Positions 1 to 8,937 of a DNA stretch of 23,638 bases are shown here, piece after piece. The notes under the pieces are model-generated. The model had not been told where the DNA came from. It saw only the letters and a program-made list of their open reading frames with translations, and made no database searches. The DNA comes from Prevotella sp. UBA4376. Lineage in GTDB: Bacteria; Bacteroidota; Bacteroidia; Bacteroidales; Bacteroidaceae. Position 1 is the first letter of the stretch. The number at the start of each line of letters is the position of its first letter. The DNA is taken from positions 1-23,638 of the forward strand of contig DGRY01000154.1 in NCBI GenBank assembly GCA_002391185.1, written 5' to 3'. Position numbers and translations under genes: made by a program.

Positions 1-250
1 GAGTAAACCACTTACCGATAGCTACAGAGAAGCCCTGATCACGACGGAAATCCTTGAAAGGACTCTTTGACCAACCTGCGCCTCTTTCTTCGTTAGAATA
101 GAAAGCTGTCCAAGTGTAGTTACCCTGGATAAACCAGTTTGACCAGAATGAGTTTGTAGCAACGCTGTACTTCTGTACAGGATCTGCTTCCTGAGCGATT
201 GTTGTTGTTGCAACTCCAACAAAAGCTAAAACCATTAATAATTTTTTCAT
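1..250 (-). CDS. OmpA-family outer membrane protein, N-terminal part (cut by window edge)
   Basis: Only the first 83 codons are present; the gene runs off the left edge. The protein opens with a signal peptide (MKKLLMVLAFVGVATTTIA, cleavage probably before QEADP). A segment with QKYSVATNSFWSNWF follows, then a KSPFKDFRRDQG stretch ending in GKWFT. This is the start of the beta-barrel of the major OmpA-like protein of Bacteroides and Prevotella. The family anchors the outer membrane to peptidoglycan through a C-terminal OmpA domain, which cannot be seen here. A -7 box lies about 90 bases upstream, so the gene has its own promoter and an untranslated leader of roughly 80 bases. The family assignment rests on recall of the N-terminus only. 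Confidence 0.8.
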   Translation of the reverse strand, partial: MKKLLMVLAFVGVATTTIAQEADPVQKYSVATNSFWSNWFIQGNYTWTAFYSNEERGAGWSKSPFKDFRRDQGFSVAIGKWFT

Positions 251-339
251 AATTGTCGTATTATAAAACTTTAAAAAACTTATTTTAAAAATTGTCCAAG
301 CCCTCCTATTCAAAAGGATTCGACAAACAAATTCTGCGA

Positions 340-347
340 CAAAGTTA
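340..347 (-). promoter_or_regulatory. Bacteroidetes -7 box for the OmpA-family gene
   Basis: The minus strand reads TAACTTTG, a perfect match to TAnnTTTG. Transcription would start near 332, leaving a leader of about 80 bases. No clear -33 TTTG is visible 19-21 bases upstream. A run of ten T on the minus strand (380-389) lies further upstream. Confidence 0.65.
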
Positions 348-447
348 ATATTTTTTTCTTATGGTTGTTCATTTTAGACAAAAAAAAAACACTTTTTGTT
401 GCGAAATATGCCGAAATATCATTAAAAAAGGTAAAAAACAACAAAAA

Positions 448-2286
448 TTAGCCTAAAAGTTGTTCTATTTCTCCTTGTTTGATGATGCAAAGTATATTCT
501 TGCCGTCTGGAGTATAATTAGGATTATTGCATGCAAAAAGAGCATTTACTATGCCTTCCATCTCTTCATTACTCAAAACTTGTCCTAACGGAATGGCTGC
601 ATTTCGTGCCAAACTAAGTGAGAGGTTCTGATTTATCTCGTCACGAACGTCTCCTGTTTTTTCCATCGCAGAAATAATCATATCTTGTACCAAAGAGGTT
701 GGATTTATGCCATCAAGTCCTGCGGGGATTGCATTTATACTGAAGACATTTCCTCCCATTGGCGTTAGTTCAAATCCCATATCCTGCATCTCGGGCATTA
801 TCTTGGCTAAAGTGAGTCCTTCGGCTGCAGACAACTGGATATTCTCAGGAAAGAGCACCTTTTGGGAATTCATCTTTCTTGCACGCAGATTATCAAGGTA
901 TTCTTCATAGAGCACACGAACATGTGCTCTATGCTGATCAATTATCATCAACCCAGACTTTACGGCAGTCATAATATATTGCCCTTTATACTGATAATGT
1001 GCAGGCGATTTTTCGTCTATTAGACTTTCTTTCTGTGGTTCTGGTGTTATTATATCAGGTGTTTCTTGACGAAGAGTGCGTGAAACAAAGATATCTCCTT
1101 CTGTTTCAGCTTCTTTCTCCAAGCCCTCATATAGATTTTCCCATTGACTGTAAGATTTAGCCTGCGCACTTGTTGTTTCTTTGAATGGGTTATATGAGGT
1201 GTTTATCTTCACTTTTGGAGCACCCAGATTATTGTCAGGGTTAAATACTGGAATATCAGGGCAGCCTTCTGTGTCGAAATCTATAGAAGGAACGTCATTG
1301 AATTTTCCTATTGTTTCCTTTACGGCAGCTGTAAGAATCTGCCATATTGCCTGTTCGTTCTCAAATTTTATCTCTGTCTTGGTTGGATGGATATTTACAT
1401 CAATATCTTCTGCCTGAATATCAAAATAAATAAAATAAGGAACTTGCTCTCCTTGAGGAACAAGTCGTTCGAATGCCATTTGAACAGCCTTATGAAAATA
1501 AGGGTGCTTCATGAAACGGCCATTAACAAAGAAATATTGATGTGCGCCTTTTTTCTTTGCCGACTCAGGTTTTCCTACAAAGCCATGTACTTTACACATG
1601 GTGGTATCGACATCAACAGGGAGTAGAACCTGATTCAAGCGCTTGCCAAAAATATCAATAATGCGCTGACGCAATCCACATGCTTTTAGATTAAACATTT
1701 CTGATCCATTGCTATGAAGCGTGAATGATATCTCTGGATAAACAAGTGCAATACGTTCAAATGAGGTGATGATGTTATTAAGTTCTGTGGAGTTTGACTT
1801 TAGGAACTTACGTCTTGCAGGCACATTAAAGAAAAGACTTTCAATCATAAAATTGCTTCCTACAGGACATGAGCATGGCTCCTGCCCTACTACTCTACTT
1901 CCTGCTATAGTAAGATCTGTTCCAATTTCGTCTGTTTCCTGACGAGTCTTTAGTTCCACTTGAGCTACGGCAGCAATACTAGCAAGAGCTTCGCCACGAA
2001 ATCCCATGGTGTGAAGCGCAAACAAATCATCGGCCTTACGAATCTTTGATGTGGCATGTCGCTCAAATGCCAAGCGGGCATCAGTTTCCGACATTCCTTT
2101 TCCGTCATCTATCACCTGTATAGATGTTCTTCCTGCATCGACAACAAGAACATTTATATTGCGTGCGCCAGCGTCAACAGAGTTTTCCACAAGTTCTTTA
2201 ATCACACTTGCAGGACGCTGTATAACCTCACCAGCAGCAATCTGGTTAGCAACAGAATCTGGTAATAGTTGGATAACATCACTCAT
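448..2286 (-). CDS. mutL: DNA mismatch repair protein MutL
   Basis: At 612 aa it links MutS mismatch recognition to downstream repair. The N-terminal GHKL ATPase is complete: NQIAAGEV (14-21), KELVENS with E31 and N35, DDGKGM (60-65), HATSKI (77-82) and GFRGEAL (95-101). The S5-fold domain covers about 210-330, followed by a linker and a C-terminal dimerisation domain from about 428. QKVLFP (475-480) resembles a sliding-clamp-binding motif. The C-terminal metal site is degenerate: [12 protein letters not shown] (450-461) replaces DQHA(X)2E(X)4E, and TPDGK (592-596) stands where metal-binding homologues have CPHGR. It is the last gene of the guaB cluster. A 123-base gap separates it from the preceding gene, with no -7 box that I can see. 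Confidence 0.96.
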   Translation of the reverse strand: MSDVIQLLPDSVANQIAAGEVIQRPASVIKELVENSVDAGARNINVLVVDAGRTSIQVIDDGKGMSETDARLAFERHATSKIRKADDLFALHTMGFRGEALASIAAVAQVELKTRQETDEIGTDLTIAGSRVVGQEPCSCPVGSNFMIESLFFNVPARRKFLKSNSTELNNIITSFERIALVYPEISFTLHSNGSEMFNLKACGLRQRIIDIFGKRLNQVLLPVDVDTTMCKVHGFVGKPESAKKKGAHQYFFVNGRFMKHPYFHKAVQMAFERLVPQGEQVPYFIYFDIQAEDIDVNIHPTKTEIKFENEQAIWQILTAAVKETIGKFNDVPSIDFDTEGCPDIPVFNPDNNLGAPKVKINTSYNPFKETTSAQAKSYSQWENLYEGLEKEAETEGDIFVSRTLRQETPDIITPEPQKESLIDEKSPAHYQYKGQYIMTAVKSGLMIIDQHRAHVRVLYEEYLDNLRARKMNSQKVLFPENIQLSAAEGLTLAKIMPEMQDMGFELTPMGGNVFSINAIPAGLDGINPTSLVQDMIISAMEKTGDVRDEINQNLSLSLARNAAIPLGQVLSNEEMEGIVNALFACNNPNYTPDGKNILCIIKQGEIEQLLG

Positions 2287-2366
2287 AAATTCACACCTTA
2301 TTATATTTATATAACACTTAGTTTCCTAATTCTTAACAATTGCCTAAATATTGTCCTCTATAATTC

Positions 2367-2388
2367 CTTTATAATGCCTTTATAATGC
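2367..2388. repeat. Perfect 11-bp direct repeat upstream of mutL
   Basis: CTTTATAATGC occurs twice head to tail (2367-2377, 2378-2388), with a degenerate third copy just before (TCTATAATTC, 2357-2366). The period is about one helical turn. It lies in the 123-base gap between the small membrane-protein gene and mutL. Confidence 0.7.
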
Positions 2389-2409
2389 GTCTAAATTGAA
2401 TCTATAAAG

Positions 2410-2676
2410 CTAAATGAAGAAAAATAAAGACAAAAGCAAGAACAAAAGGACAAACATTATAAAAAGCACAGAATTCAAACTCTGTCTATTACTATAACTA
2501 TGTTTTCTATCCTTTGCAAACGAGAACTGAAAGTCCTTTCTTTCTTTACCTCCCCCCTCTGTTTCAAGTTCTCTACTCGCATTTTGCTCAAGCTTCTTCA
2601 AATTCTCACGCCGTTCATCATAATAGATATATTCATGATGAAAACGACGAGGCTTGGGTTGATGAAAAAAGCTCAT
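2410..2676 (-). CDS. Small tail-anchored membrane protein, function unknown
   Basis: An 88-aa protein I cannot assign to a named family. Residues 1-66 are highly charged and basic/aromatic (start MSFFHQPKPRRFHHEYIYYD). Residues 68-88 form one very hydrophobic helix ending at the stop codon, so the protein is probably tail-anchored with its N-terminus in the cytoplasm. Its ATG overlaps the stop codon of the OstA-like gene as TAATG, which suggests translational coupling. The intact frame and tight junction make it a likely real gene. It is not LptC-like, because LptC has an N-terminal anchor and a periplasmic beta domain. A role beside OstA in envelope assembly is inference from position only. 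Confidence 0.7.
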   Translation of the reverse strand: MSFFHQPKPRRFHHEYIYYDERRENLKKLEQNASRELETEGGGKERKDFQFSFAKDRKHSYSNRQSLNSVLFIMFVLLFLLLSLFFFI

Positions 2677-4364
2677 TACTCTTCCTCCTTAACTACAGTT
2701 TCCATCTCTTTCTTAGGCAAGCGCTGCAATGGAGCATCGTGACGTTTTATCTCTTTCAGTCCTTGTCCATCACCTTTACCACGCCACTCCAAAATATCTA
2801 TAGGATCTGTAGGGCGCAAATCCTCAAACCAGGCAAACTCTAACAACTTTTCTTTTCCAGCAGGAATCTGAGTCATAGGATAAGTTGTACCTTTTGGTTT
2901 TGGCACCCATATACGTTCAAGTTTCCTATTCTCGTCCATATACATCTTTATAGTATCGCTCTCAAGATAATTAAGACCTATTAGAGATGAATCCTGATCG
3001 TCAACAGGATAATATATAGACTTTACATTTCCCGAAGCTACCGTACGGCGTATGTTTCCGTTTTCAAAATAAGCATCCATAACCTTTGAAGAAATCTGAT
3101 TATAATGCTTTTTATCATACATCAATTCTACAGAAAGAGCCTGGCCTATAACATGTGCATCTCTTATTGTGCTATCACTCATGTAAACCTTTATAACTTC
3201 ACCCAGAATCTGTCTATCACCATTCCACACAATAGGATCTCTATACATTGTCATACACGAGTCCTTGGTGGTAATAACCATAGAATCACATATTGCCTGA
3301 GCATCTATTCTATAAGCCTTAACATGATCGAAACAATGAACCACGCGATACAACGAATCTGTATTAATGTTATATGTATAAATCTTCATTGAGTCAGCAT
3401 GAACATAAAGAGTATCTTTCTGAGAATAATCCTTAGCAACAGCCTTTCCAGTAGCCCAACCAAATCCTGTCTTCTCATTATAATTCATGCGCTCACAAGT
3501 AAGGGTATTCTTATTCTTACTGTCAACATAAATCACATTGCCATACCCTTGTGCCAACCCTGTATTACGATTATAATAAAGGCTATCACCTGTGATTGTA
3601 CGATTAGCATCTACAATTGTAGAACGACCATACAGTTCAGCCCTGTCTGTAACTGTATTAAAGAAGCCATCCTCAGTATTTATAATACTTCCATTCTGAT
3701 GTATCTTTGAAGGACCAGTGATGTGTGCTATTTTATTTTCTGTATTATAGTGCAAGGTATCTGTCTCGATAAGACGATTACCATTGCGCATACGAACATT
3801 ATAATAGAACGTAGCATCATGCGTCTTTGTGCTATACTCACCCCAGTCAGACGACAGATTATCCTTACCATCTACCAATCTACCACCATCAAAGAAATAA
3901 GCATAATCATAAAGACGGTCATAATCAAGACTATCAGTATAAAGCACCTGCTTACCATGATTAAGCACTACATTCTTACGTGCTTCAAGAAGCTGAGCCT
4001 GTCCATCATAAGCAGCACGCTCTGCTCTTAGGCGCATATTCTTTCCCTGCTGATAGCGCACATGTCCAAAGGCTTTCACACTATTCGACTCCTGATAGAA
4101 ATATGCACTATCACACCATAGTTGTGCACCTTGATGAGAGAAATGAACATTTCCCTTAACAATCTGCGCCCCAGGATTAGGACCAAACATATCAAATTTC
4201 AACTCGTCGGAATGAATAAGATATACACGATTATCCTTTACTACACGACGTTTACCACGTGCAGCATCACTTGTTGCTACTATGTTTATTCCAACCAAAC
4301 ATAATATAAGCAACAATACTGTTCTATAAGAAAATATTTTACCCAAGGTATCCAACCTCATCAT
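2676..4364 (-). CDS. OstA/LptA-like LPS transport protein
   Basis: A 562-aa protein with a hydrophobic N-terminal segment (about residues 14-31), probably a signal sequence. It is followed by repeated short beta-strand units rich in Y, D and N (for example VKGNVHFSHQGAQLWCDSAYFY, split over about 68-90, and similar units later). This is the pattern of OstA/LptA domains, which form a periplasmic beta-jellyroll bridge carrying lipopolysaccharide to the outer membrane. It is much longer than E. coli LptA (185 aa), as is usual for the Bacteroidetes OstA-like family. The start overlaps the end of the SurA-like gene as ATGA; a second ATG follows directly (MMRL), so the start may be one codon later. 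Its partner ATPase LptB is encoded at 14810-15610. Confidence 0.85.
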   Translation of the reverse strand: MMRLDTLGKIFSYRTVLLLILCLVGINIVATSDAARGKRRVVKDNRVYLIHSDELKFDMFGPNPGAQIVKGNVHFSHQGAQLWCDSAYFYQESNSVKAFGHVRYQQGKNMRLRAERAAYDGQAQLLEARKNVVLNHGKQVLYTDSLDYDRLYDYAYFFDGGRLVDGKDNLSSDWGEYSTKTHDATFYYNVRMRNGNRLIETDTLHYNTENKIAHITGPSKIHQNGSIINTEDGFFNTVTDRAELYGRSTIVDANRTITGDSLYYNRNTGLAQGYGNVIYVDSKNKNTLTCERMNYNEKTGFGWATGKAVAKDYSQKDTLYVHADSMKIYTYNINTDSLYRVVHCFDHVKAYRIDAQAICDSMVITTKDSCMTMYRDPIVWNGDRQILGEVIKVYMSDSTIRDAHVIGQALSVELMYDKKHYNQISSKVMDAYFENGNIRRTVASGNVKSIYYPVDDQDSSLIGLNYLESDTIKMYMDENRKLERIWVPKPKGTTYPMTQIPAGKEKLLEFAWFEDLRPTDPIDILEWRGKGDGQGLKEIKRHDAPLQRLPKKEMETVVKEEE

Positions 4365-5803
4365 TTAACCCATCCAGAATACTGATACTTACAATCCTTA
4401 TAACGGTCGTTCATTCGGACATAAGTATGCTTAATCTTATCATCAATCCAGTTCTTCAACACCTCAGCCTGCTGCTTCTCTTTCACTACATCCTGCATAA
4501 CCTGGAAATCCTCTGTGATTGTGGCACGATGTCCTTCAACACGACTCTTCAACTTAGCAACAGCAACAACAGTTTTTCCACGCTTGTTCAACATCTTGAA
4601 AGGAGCTGATATTTCACCCACTTTCATCGTATCAACAACAGCAGCAATCTCAGTAGGAAGGTCCTTCATCTCAAATTGAGAAGTGATGATACCTCTCATC
4701 TCATCAGAATAAGCCATCAAACCATGATTGCCACGTGTATCCTTATCCTCTGAAAGATATTCACATGCTGTCTCAAAACTGAATTTCTTATCACGAATAT
4801 CCATACATATAGAGTCAAGACGAAGTTTTGACTCGTTTATGGCCTCATCAGACACCTTAGGTTTGAGAAGAATATGACGACAATTTATCTTATCGCCACG
4901 CTTATCAATAAGCTGAATAATATGATAACCAAATTCAGACTCTACAATCTTTGAAATCTTCTTTGGGTCAGTAAGGTTAAATGCTACATTGGCAAAAGCA
5001 GGATCCAAGATACCGCGTCCAACAAATCCCATCTCTCCTCCCTGACGTGCTGAACCAGGGTCTTCAGAATACAAACGAGCCAGAGTTGAAAAAGAAGCCT
5101 CTCCCTTATTTACACGATCAGTAAACTCACGAAGCTGATTCTTTACTCTATTAATCTCCTCCAAAGGAATACGTGGCTGACGTACAAGAATCTGAACCTC
5201 AACCTTCGTTGGAACAAAAGGAATACTGTCGGCAGGAAGATTCTTGAAATATCTGCGCACATCAGCAGGAGTTACAGATACCTTCTCTGTAATCTTATCA
5301 CGCATCTCCTTGATAATCATCTGATTCTTTATATTATCATGAAGTTCCTCACGTATCTGACTTACAGTCTGACCACGATACTCCTCTAACTTTTCACGCG
5401 AGCCTGCGGTATTAATCCAGAAATTCAACTGCTGATCAACACGAGAAGCCACCTGACTTTCTGTCACTTCTATAGAATCAATAGCAGCCTGATGAAGAAA
5501 AAGTTTCTGCACTGCAATCTGCTCAGGAATAGCACAGTCAGGATTATCCCCCCATCTCATGCCCTCCTGCAATCCCTGCATACGCATACTTTCAACATCT
5601 GATTTTAAAATAGGCTCATCACCTACTACCCAAATAACTTCATCTATAACACTTCCCTCTGGTGCAGAAAACTCTTTCTGCACTTTAGTGGTATCTCCTT
5701 CTTGAGAAGCACGAACACCATTAGAGCGTCCAGCCTGAGCAGTTATTCCGCCAAGCAAAAGCAAGGCTGCAAGACCGCCATATATTTTAGATACTTTACT
5801 CAT
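4361..5803 (-). CDS. SurA-like periplasmic peptidyl-prolyl isomerase (two rotamase domains)
   Basis: A 480-aa exported chaperone expected to help outer-membrane proteins fold on their way through the periplasm. The signal peptide ends near AQA (22-24). A SurA-type N-terminal helical region covers about 53-185, with the opening IDEVIWVVGDEPILKSDVE typical of SurA. The first parvulin/PpiC domain is about 199-301 (RLYSEDPGSARQGGEMGFVGRG, 244-264; FGYHIIQL, 291-298). A second, weaker one is about 307-418 (CRHILLKP, 308-315). The gene sits between another PpiC-type isomerase (51 bases upstream) and the OstA-like gene (4-base overlap, ATGA). It is probably the SurA equivalent of this organism; I leave the symbol blank because paralogues occur. 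Confidence 0.88.
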   Translation of the reverse strand: MSKVSKIYGGLAALLLLGGITAQAGRSNGVRASQEGDTTKVQKEFSAPEGSVIDEVIWVVGDEPILKSDVESMRMQGLQEGMRWGDNPDCAIPEQIAVQKLFLHQAAIDSIEVTESQVASRVDQQLNFWINTAGSREKLEEYRGQTVSQIREELHDNIKNQMIIKEMRDKITEKVSVTPADVRRYFKNLPADSIPFVPTKVEVQILVRQPRIPLEEINRVKNQLREFTDRVNKGEASFSTLARLYSEDPGSARQGGEMGFVGRGILDPAFANVAFNLTDPKKISKIVESEFGYHIIQLIDKRGDKINCRHILLKPKVSDEAINESKLRLDSICMDIRDKKFSFETACEYLSEDKDTRGNHGLMAYSDEMRGIITSQFEMKDLPTEIAAVVDTMKVGEISAPFKMLNKRGKTVVAVAKLKSRVEGHRATITEDFQVMQDVVKEKQQAEVLKNWIDDKIKHTYVRMNDRYKDCKYQYSGWVK

Positions 5804-5854
5804 GTTTCTTTTTACTTTATATGTTATAACATTTAATTTTCAAAACAATAAACC

Positions 5855-7288
5855 TTAGTGCTTATTAACAGTCTTAAGAACTTCGCGGTTCACAACTACG
5901 CTATACTTCTTTCTAAGCTGTGCCACCCAATCCTTTTCAAGCTGCTCCTGATAATCGGCAAGTACCTCAGCCTTAACATCTTCACGCTCTTTAGGAGCTT
6001 TAAGTTTCTTGCCAAAAACAGCACCATAAGGATAACCTTCCATAGGTTTCACAATAGCATCAACACCAAAAACATCATGGTCAACAAGAGCATTGTCTCC
6101 TTTCTTGAATAACCCTTTTTCTACTCTTATCCGCAAGACACTATCATTATTAAATGTTGTACGAAGAACATCTGCCCATTTATCAAAAGGCAATTTCTTC
6201 ACCACATTTTTTACAGCCTTAATATCGGCTTTATCCTTTGTATTATATGCTATCCCCTTAAAACGAGGAGCATCCCAACGGTAACGTTTTTTATTTTTTC
6301 TAAAAAATTCTTCCTGGCCAGCCTCATCTTTGTTCGCACGTTCCCAAATCATACGATTTGAAATCTCATAAAACAAAAGACCATCATGATACTCCTGAAC
6401 AAGATACTTTAGCGAAGGATCTTTCTCTATCAACACACTGGTTTTATCTTCAAGCACCTTATCAGTAGTACAATGTTGCAACTTAGCCAAATCATTGAGA
6501 CGAGCATCAATAATTTGTTCACGAATATTGCGCTGATCAATAAACTTTATTATATCAGCACGTAAAGAATCGTAATCAAAATAATTACGACGATCTTTCA
6601 TCATCACGATATGATAACCTGCAGGAGAAAGAAACGGTTTACTTATCTCGCCTTTCTTCAAACTATAAGCAACGTCTTCAAACTCCTTGAATGTCACCCC
6701 TGGCTGAATCCAAGGCAATTCACCTCCCTTTATAGCAGATTCCTTATCCTGAGAATACTTTCTTGCCAATTCTGCAAAATCTGCATGCCTGAGCAGAGCA
6801 TTATAAATTGAGTCTATACGCTCCTTGGCCTTTGCCTGCACTTCCGAAGAAGCTCTTTGTGGAAGCACCAATAGAATATGCGCAAGCTTCACCAATCCAC
6901 CAAGCGAATCAACATAATGCTGAGTACGCTTATATACTTTACGCGCTTCAGTCTCTATATCTGCATCTGTAATAACTGTAGAACGAATCTGCTGATTACG
7001 ATAAGTGGCAAACTCTTTCTTAAATGAACTCAATGTATCAAGATGAGCATCAAGAGCTGCCTGAACCTTCAATTTATAGTTCACAAATAAGTCCACATAT
7101 TCTTCTACCGATTTCTTATCTATAACGTTTTCAGAGTTGTTTTTATTATAAGAATATTCATACTCGGAACGCAAAACCTGTTTACCATTAATTGTCATTA
7201 CAACAGGATCAGTAGCTTGAGCAAAAGCCATGCCCCCATTTAGGAGCATGGCTACTATTGCTATTATAGACTTAATTTCTTTTCTCAT
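5855..7288 (-). CDS. Periplasmic PpiC/parvulin-type peptidyl-prolyl isomerase
   Basis: A 477-aa protein with a signal peptide (cleavage near AFAQA, 21-25). An N-terminal helical chaperone region covers about 27-130, and one parvulin domain about 133-232 (KLAHILLVLP at 134-143; KYSQDKESAIKGGELPWIQPG at about 177-197; GYHIVMM at 224-230). A C-terminal region of about 240 residues has no second recognisable rotamase domain. It lies 24 bases after guaB and 51 bases before the SurA-like gene, so the three are probably co-transcribed. It differs from its neighbour in having a single catalytic domain. Its role is probably in outer-membrane protein maturation. Confidence 0.85.
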   Translation of the reverse strand: MRKEIKSIIAIVAMLLNGGMAFAQATDPVVMTINGKQVLRSEYEYSYNKNNSENVIDKKSVEEYVDLFVNYKLKVQAALDAHLDTLSSFKKEFATYRNQQIRSTVITDADIETEARKVYKRTQHYVDSLGGLVKLAHILLVLPQRASSEVQAKAKERIDSIYNALLRHADFAELARKYSQDKESAIKGGELPWIQPGVTFKEFEDVAYSLKKGEISKPFLSPAGYHIVMMKDRRNYFDYDSLRADIIKFIDQRNIREQIIDARLNDLAKLQHCTTDKVLEDKTSVLIEKDPSLKYLVQEYHDGLLFYEISNRMIWERANKDEAGQEEFFRKNKKRYRWDAPRFKGIAYNTKDKADIKAVKNVVKKLPFDKWADVLRTTFNNDSVLRIRVEKGLFKKGDNALVDHDVFGVDAIVKPMEGYPYGAVFGKKLKAPKEREDVKAEVLADYQEQLEKDWVAQLRKKYSVVVNREVLKTVNKH

Positions 7289-7312
7289 CGTAATAGATAT
7301 TCTTTACCTGAG

Positions 7313-8806
<1,494 letters not shown>

Positions 8807-8825
8807 TTAAAAAATTTATTGCGTG

Positions 8826-8833
8826 CAAATATA
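8826..8833 (-). promoter_or_regulatory. Bacteroidetes -7 box for guaB and the downstream cluster
   Basis: The minus strand reads TATATTTG, matching TAnnTTTG and followed by CACGC. Transcription would start near 8819, giving a leader of about 20 bases before guaB. No other -7 box was found between genes down to mutL, so this may drive the whole cluster. Confidence 0.65.
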
Positions 8834-8900
8834 GTAATATTTTTCGAGTTATAAAGGAGACTACAGACTTTTTATAGCTGCCTTTAATTGAATTTAACCA

Positions 8901-8935
8901 AACTTGCCCATCCATTTGGGTTGGATGGGCAAGTT
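8901..8935 (-). terminator. Perfect 14-bp stem-loop just after recQ
   Basis: AACTTGCCCATCCA (8901-8914) and TGGATGGGCAAGTT (8922-8935) pair perfectly around a 7-base loop, starting two bases after the recQ stop codon. The DNA beyond the hairpin on the minus strand (TGGTTAAATTC) has no proper U-run. It may be a terminator or an RNA-stabilising 3' end. Confidence 0.65.
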
Positions 8936-8937
8936 CG

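Noticed and set aside
360..447. Terminator after mutL
   Set aside because: Only a weak A/U hairpin (AAAAA-GTG-TTTTT) and a T-run are visible. This is too little to separate from A/T-rich background, although transcription must end somewhere here.
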